Origin: an uncultured SAR86 cluster bacterium
Lineage (GTDB): Bacteria; Pseudomonadota; Gammaproteobacteria; Magnimaribacterales; D2472
DNA: 47,747 bases
Direction of reading: 5' to 3'
NCBI GenBank assembly: GCA_902558375.1
Contig: CACEDQ010000008.1
Span: 1-47,747, forward strand
In this document: positions 44,163 to 47,747 of the stretch, piece by piece
Position numbering within the stretch: the stretch's first letter is position 1
How the letters are laid out: every line of letters starts with the position of its first letter
Notes under the pieces: generated by a model
The model's input: only the letters and a program-made list of their open reading frames with translations
What the model was told of the DNA's origin: nothing
The model's database searches: none
Position numbers and translations under genes: made by a program

Positions 44163-45202
44163 TGGCTAAAGAAATTGACATTGTTGTAGTCGGCGCTGGT
44201 CCTGTTGGGCTTTTTACAGTTTTTGAGGCAGGACTTCTAGGTTTGAATTGTGTTCTTATAGATAATCTCGATAAGCCAGGCGGTCAATGCGCTGAACTTT
44301 ATCCAGAAAAACCAATCTATGATATTCCTGGAGTACCCTTTCAGACTGCTCAAGAACATGTCGATGCTTTGTTAGAACAAATCAAGCCATTTAATTATGA
44401 GCTAATACTTAATGAAAGAGTTGAAGAAATAACTGAAATTGATCATAAAGATGATAAATACTGGTCTGTTACCACTAATGAGGGCACTAAACTAACTACA
44501 AAAAATATTTTTATAGCAGCTGGTGCTGGATCTTTTGAGCCAAGAAGACCTCCTAATATAGAAGATCCTGATAAATTTATTAATAAGGGTGTTACATATG
44601 CTGTGCGCTCAAAATCAACGTATGAAAATAAAGATGTCTTTATATTTGGCGGCGGTGATTCAGCTCTTGATTGGTGCGTTGAGTTAGCTGAGAAAGCAAA
44701 ATCTTTATCACTGGTTCACAGAAGAGATGCCTTTAGAGGAGCTCAGCATACTGAGGAACAAATGCGTGAATTGGTTGCTGCTGGAAAAGTGAAGCTTCTT
44801 ACGCCTTATTTGATTGATAGCATTGAAGGTTCAGATAAAGTAACAGGAGTATCATTAAAGAACTTTGATACTAATGAAATAGAACATTATGAAGCTGATG
44901 AACTTCTGTTCCTATTTGGTTTAAATAAAAAGTTAGGTCCTATCCTTGAATGGAATATAGATCTAAATGGTAAAAAAATATCTGTAAATACTGAAAATTT
45001 TCAAACATCGGTGGAAGGTATATTTGCAGTAGGAGATATTAACGATTATCCAGGAAAACTAGATCTAATCTTATCTGGTTTTCATGAGACAACACTGGCA
45101 GTTCAAGAGGCATACAAAAGGTTATATCCTGGTGAGCGAGTGCCATTTGGATACACAACTTCAAATTCAAAACTTCAAGAGAAACTTGGCGTCAAAAAGT
45201 AA
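44162..45202 (+). CDS. Ferredoxin-NADP+ reductase, thioredoxin-reductase-like type
   Basis: Flavoprotein of 346 residues moving electrons between NADPH and ferredoxin. The FAD motif GAGPVG is at 11-16 and PGGQCAELYPEKPIYDIPG follows near 38-56. The second dinucleotide motif FGGGDSALDW is near 160 and GIFAVGDINDYPGK near 283. The redox CxxC of thioredoxin reductase is missing, which is the mark of the YumC-type FNR. The gene is one base into metG and 5 bases before a ferredoxin gene, suggesting that the ferredoxin is its partner. Confidence 0.93.
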   Translation: MAKEIDIVVVGAGPVGLFTVFEAGLLGLNCVLIDNLDKPGGQCAELYPEKPIYDIPGVPFQTAQEHVDALLEQIKPFNYELILNERVEEITEIDHKDDKYWSVTTNEGTKLTTKNIFIAAGAGSFEPRRPPNIEDPDKFINKGVTYAVRSKSTYENKDVFIFGGGDSALDWCVELAEKAKSLSLVHRRDAFRGAQHTEEQMRELVAAGKVKLLTPYLIDSIEGSDKVTGVSLKNFDTNEIEHYEADELLFLFGLNKKLGPILEWNIDLNGKKISVNTENFQTSVEGIFAVGDINDYPGKLDLILSGFHETTLAVQEAYKRLYPGERVPFGYTTSNSKLQEKLGVKK

Positions 45203-45207
45203 GTAAA

Positions 45208-45882
45208 TTGGAATTAATTAACTTAATACACAAAGAGTTACCTCAAATACAATGCGGTAGATGTGATACACCGGGTTGTAAACAATATGCTCAAGCCATT
45301 GTAGATGGTGATCCTCATGACAGATGTGTGCCAGGTGGTGAAAAAACACTTAAAAATCTCAACACTATTTTGAAAAAGAATATTAAGAAAGTTGATATTG
45401 AATACGGTCCAACAATTAAGGAGCAAAAAGTTTCTATTATTGAGGAAGAATGTATTGGTTGTAAGAAATGCATTGATGCATGCCCTGTTGATGCAATTGT
45501 AGGTTCTGCAAACATGATGCACTCTATAATAAATGATATTTGTACAGGATGTGAGCTTTGCATTGAGCCTTGTCCAGTAGATTGTATAGAGATAGTCTCT
45601 ACTTCGACTAAATCAATCAAGAAAGCAAGAGATGCTTCTCAATACTTTTTTGATCTTAAAGAATCTCTTAGTAGCGATAGAAAAAGATCTAAATTAAAAA
45701 ATTTTTCAGATGAAAATCTTAATATTAGTAAAACAATAAATACTCAAATCACCAATAGAAATATAGATAAATCTAAGAATCTTAAAAATATGCAAATTCA
45801 CATAGCACAAAAAGATTTAAAGAGTATTCATGAATTAACAGATGATGCTGTAAATGATCTTATTGAAAAGAAATCTGACTGA
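45208..45882 (+). CDS. RnfB-like ferredoxin, stand-alone
   Basis: Soluble iron-sulfur protein of 224 residues. The N-terminal RnfB-type 4Fe-4S domain has C16, C19, C24 and C40 (QCGRCDTPGCKQYAQ, then RCVPGGE). Next is a 2[4Fe-4S] ferredoxin domain (CIGCKKCIDACP and CTGCELCIEPCP near 82-125), then a charged tail of about 90 residues. The membrane helix of true RnfB is absent and no rnfACDGE genes are near, so it is not part of an Rnf complex here. Start is TTG at 45208. Its stop overlaps the next ATG (TGATG). Likely electron acceptor of the FNR upstream. Confidence 0.88.
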   Translation: MELINLIHKELPQIQCGRCDTPGCKQYAQAIVDGDPHDRCVPGGEKTLKNLNTILKKNIKKVDIEYGPTIKEQKVSIIEEECIGCKKCIDACPVDAIVGSANMMHSIINDICTGCELCIEPCPVDCIEIVSTSTKSIKKARDASQYFFDLKESLSSDRKRSKLKNFSDENLNISKTINTQITNRNIDKSKNLKNMQIHIAQKDLKSIHELTDDAVNDLIEKKSD

Positions 45883-46463
45883 TGCTTAAAGATAGATTTA
45901 GAAAATATTTACCAGTAGTTGTTGATCTTGAAACTGGTGGATTTGATCCTCTCAAAAATGCCATCCTTGAAATTGCTATTACTCTTATTGAAGAAGAAGA
46001 TAAACAATTGGTTGTGGGCGAGACTCACAGATATCATATACAACCCTATAAAGGACTAATAGTTGAAGATGAATCTCTTGAATTTACTAAAATTAAATTA
46101 GATCACCCATTAAGAAATGCAGTAGAAGAAGAAGTTGCCCTAAAAGAACTATTTAAAATAATTAATCAAACAAAAAATAAATATGAATGTTCAAGAGCAA
46201 TTTTAGTTGGTCATAATGCTCACTTCGATAGTTCGTTTTTAAATGCTGCAATTGAACGAAATGGTATCAAGAGATCACCCTTTCATCCATTTTCAGTTCT
46301 AGATACCGTAACGCTTGGTGCTCTTGCTACCAACCAAACTGTATTAGCTAGAATATGTGAGTTATTAGATATTGATTATGATTCAAAGGAAGCTCATTCA
46401 GCAGCATACGATTCAGATGTTACTGCTAAAGTATTTTGTAAAATAATAAATAAATACAGCTAA
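45882..46463 (+). CDS. rnt: Ribonuclease T
   Basis: 3'-exonuclease that trims tRNA and other small RNA ends. The 193-residue DEDD protein has D15 and E17 in PVVVDLETGGFDP, GHNAHFDSSFL, and HSAAYDSDVTA near the C-terminus. SRAILVGHNAHFD and FHPFSVLDTVTLG follow E. coli RNase T closely, so it is not DnaQ. N-terminus lacks the first roughly 9 residues of the E. coli protein. It overlaps the convergent grxD by 4 bases. Confidence 0.94.
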   Translation: MLKDRFRKYLPVVVDLETGGFDPLKNAILEIAITLIEEEDKQLVVGETHRYHIQPYKGLIVEDESLEFTKIKLDHPLRNAVEEEVALKELFKIINQTKNKYECSRAILVGHNAHFDSSFLNAAIERNGIKRSPFHPFSVLDTVTLGALATNQTVLARICELLDIDYDSKEAHSAAYDSDVTAKVFCKIINKYS

Positions 46464-46774
46464 CTGGTTGCTTCTTGAATAGCTTTTAGCAAGTCACCAG
46501 AGGCATGCATTTGGGCTACTATGTCAGCGCCACCGATTAATTCACCTTTTATAAATACCTGAGGAAAAGTTGGCCAATCTGAAACAGAAGGTAATGCAGT
46601 TCTAACATCATTGTTTTCAATCACATCGACGTATGAAAACTGTGCATCACACTCTATTAATGCTTGAACCGTACGAGCAGAAAAACCACATTGAGGTTCA
46701 TAAGGAGTTCCCTTCATATAAATTAAAATATCATTCTCTTTAATTTGCTGTTTTAATTTTTCTTCTATTGTCAT
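46460..46774 (-). CDS. grxD: Monothiol glutaredoxin GrxD (Grx4)
   Basis: 104-residue CGFS glutaredoxin (C29 in PQCGFSARTVQ) that binds a [2Fe-2S] cluster with glutathione and takes part in Fe-S trafficking, acting alongside NfuA. WPTFPQVFIKGELIGGADIV is the glutathione-site segment. Full length for the family. It follows pdxJ after 2 bases and is convergent with rnt. Confidence 0.96.
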   Translation of the reverse strand: MTIEEKLKQQIKENDILIYMKGTPYEPQCGFSARTVQALIECDAQFSYVDVIENNDVRTALPSVSDWPTFPQVFIKGELIGGADIVAQMHASGDLLKAIQEATS

Positions 46775-46776
46775 GT

Positions 46777-47541
46777 TTATCCCTTAATAACCTCTATATA
46801 CCTCTTTATAGTGTCTTCAAAGCCATAATTCAAGGCATCAACTACGATTGCATGACCGATAGATACCTCATTTACACCACCTATTTTTACTAAATGAGGT
46901 AAATTAATTAAATTCAAATCATGTCCCGCATTAACTATTAAATTTTTATCTTTTGCGGTATAAATTAATTCTTCTAATTTAGTATTAATAGTTAAATCAT
47001 TTAAATCGATTAACTTTGAAAATTCACCAGTATGTATTTCAATAGTATTGGCACCAACCTTAAGTGCATAATCTATAGCATCTAAATTTGTATTATTATT
47101 TTTTAAATTATCTACAAATAAACTGATTGATGTATTTTTACAAAGATCATTCAAACTGCTTATTACGTTAATTAAATTATCATCATGATCACCACTCTCC
47201 CAGCCATGATCTGAAGTTATCTGATTTGGTAGATCTGGAACAAGGGTTGCTTGGTCTGGCTGACATGTATTTACTAAATTTACGTAGCCCTGAAAAAGAT
47301 CTGCAGGCTCAGAAAATGGATTACCTTCAATATTGAACTCTACATCTCTTTCTCTACAAATTTTACTCAATGAAATCACATCTTCGCTTGTTGCATGTCT
47401 GTGATCTGGCCTGGGATGTAAAGTGAGACCATCAACACCAAGATCAATTGCTTGGTTAGCATAATCCTCTAAAGAAGGATTATTTTCTCCTCTAGCGTTT
47501 CTTAATAAAGCAATTTTGTTTAAGTTTAAGCTGAATTTCAT
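46777..47541 (-). CDS. pdxJ: Pyridoxine 5'-phosphate synthase PdxJ
   Basis: Last step of vitamin B6 synthesis by the DXP route. The 254-residue barrel starts LNLNKIALLRNARGENNPS and has the active-site LTLHPRPDHRHA (40-51), FNIEGNPF and the NAGHDLNLINLP loop. E. coli PdxJ has 243 residues. It presumably shares a transcript with cofE upstream (26-base gap) and grxD downstream. No Shine-Dalgarno is seen. Confidence 0.95.
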   Translation of the reverse strand: MKFSLNLNKIALLRNARGENNPSLEDYANQAIDLGVDGLTLHPRPDHRHATSEDVISLSKICRERDVEFNIEGNPFSEPADLFQGYVNLVNTCQPDQATLVPDLPNQITSDHGWESGDHDDNLINVISSLNDLCKNTSISLFVDNLKNNNTNLDAIDYALKVGANTIEIHTGEFSKLIDLNDLTINTKLEELIYTAKDKNLIVNAGHDLNLINLPHLVKIGGVNEVSIGHAIVVDALNYGFEDTIKRYIEVIKG

Positions 47542-47567
47542 GTGCTAATTATAAATTATTAAGTGAA

Positions 47568-47747
47568 CTAGAAACGATATAAGTCTTCGTCTTTGTTAAC
47601 TATTAAATCATAGGCGTTATTAATAGAATAATTTGATCTATCAAACCCTTTGATTATGACCACAGGCTTCATATCATTGCCTTGGCCCATCAATAATCCA
47701 GCAGCAGCAGCTAATTCATCAGCAATGGCAATTTCTGTAGCATGCAA
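47568..47747 (-). CDS. cofE: Probable coenzyme F420-0:L-glutamate ligase CofE, C-terminal fragment
   Basis: The minus strand is open from the window edge to a TAG at 47570-47568, giving the last 59 residues. The visible protein has ATEIAIADELAAAAGLLMGQ, PVVIIKGFDRS and an end AYDLIVNKDEDLYRF. This fits the C-terminus of the CofE/FbiB F420-glutamyl ligase family (T-x-[VI]-A-[VI]-ADE-A-AA-L-MG, PVV-[IV]-[RK]-G, and an acidic DLxRP-EDLFR-like end). F420 ligases add glutamates to the deazaflavin coenzyme and are common in actinobacteria and archaea. The catalytic N-terminal part is outside the window, so function is provisional. Confidence 0.7.
   Translation of the reverse strand: MHATEIAIADELAAAAGLLMGQGNDMKPVVIIKGFDRSNYSINNAYDLIVNKDEDLYRF

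Overview
The window is a compact, strongly AT-rich stretch of a bacterial chromosome. Gene content and gene order point to a marine gammaproteobacterium with a streamlined genome, of the SAR86 kind; that placement is an inference from protein family likeness and synteny, not from a marker gene. Supporting signs are a complete sodium-pumping NADH dehydrogenase, a NhaB sodium/proton antiporter, a sodium:alanine symporter, a laminarinase-like GH16 lipoprotein, and blocks in Pseudomonas or E. coli order. About 57 protein genes fill almost all of the sequence, many overlapping by 1 to 26 bases. No gap exceeds about 210 bases, and I see no tRNA, rRNA, insertion sequence, prophage or CRISPR array.

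Layout. 1-2278 (+): 3' end of purB, then aceA (isocitrate lyase) behind a perfect 15-base palindrome. 2262-9270 (-): nqrABCDEF-apbE-nqrM, a full Na+-NQR operon with its flavin transferase and iron maturation factor. 9349-13178 (-): a long-form GAPDH and a paired acyl-CoA dehydrogenase. 13254-17379 (+): mfd and csiV. The nqr/GAPDH/mfd/csiV order is that of Pseudomonas. 17380-19155: nfuA, divergent from a 55-residue membrane protein and trmA. 19264-19692: a strongly signalled monocistronic gene for an unknown three-helix membrane protein. 19772-25424 (+): a histidine operon headed by a TrpR/YerC-type regulator: yerC-hisG-hisD::hisB-hisH-hisA-hisF-hisIE. hisD and the dehydratase part of hisB are one reading frame, and hisC and the histidinol-phosphatase are absent. 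25414-28685 (-): GH16 lipoprotein, AGCS sodium symporter with an unusual repeat-containing insert, glutaredoxin. 28723-29490 (+): an SDR oxidoreductase.

29477-35239 (-): holB, tmk, mltG, acpP, fabG, fabD, rpmF, rluC, with rne divergent at 35445. This is the E. coli rne-to-holB block with maf, yceD, plsX, fabH, fabF and pabC missing. RNase E lacks the zinc-link cysteines. 37462-42168: nudC, nhaB, dusA, mlaA and a shortened Mrp/ApbC without its CxxC motif. 42204-46463 (+): metG, a thioredoxin-reductase-like ferredoxin-NADP reductase, a stand-alone RnfB-like ferredoxin, RNase T. 46460-47747 (-): grxD, pdxJ and the 3' end of a probable F420-0:glutamate ligase gene (cofE).

How the genes fit together: sodium bioenergetics (Nqr, NhaB, AGCS), acetyl-CoA/fatty-acid use (paired acyl-CoA dehydrogenase, glyoxylate shunt) and Fe-S/redox upkeep (NfuA, glutaredoxins, FNR-ferredoxin pair) suggest an aerobic heterotroph living on lipids, amino acids and polysaccharide in sea water. 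The points most worth a second look are the hisD::hisB fusion with its yerC regulator and operator-like palindrome, the unknown membrane protein at 19264, the HexR/RccR-like box before aceA, RNase E without a zinc-link, Mrp without CxxC, and the F420-ligase fragment at the right edge.
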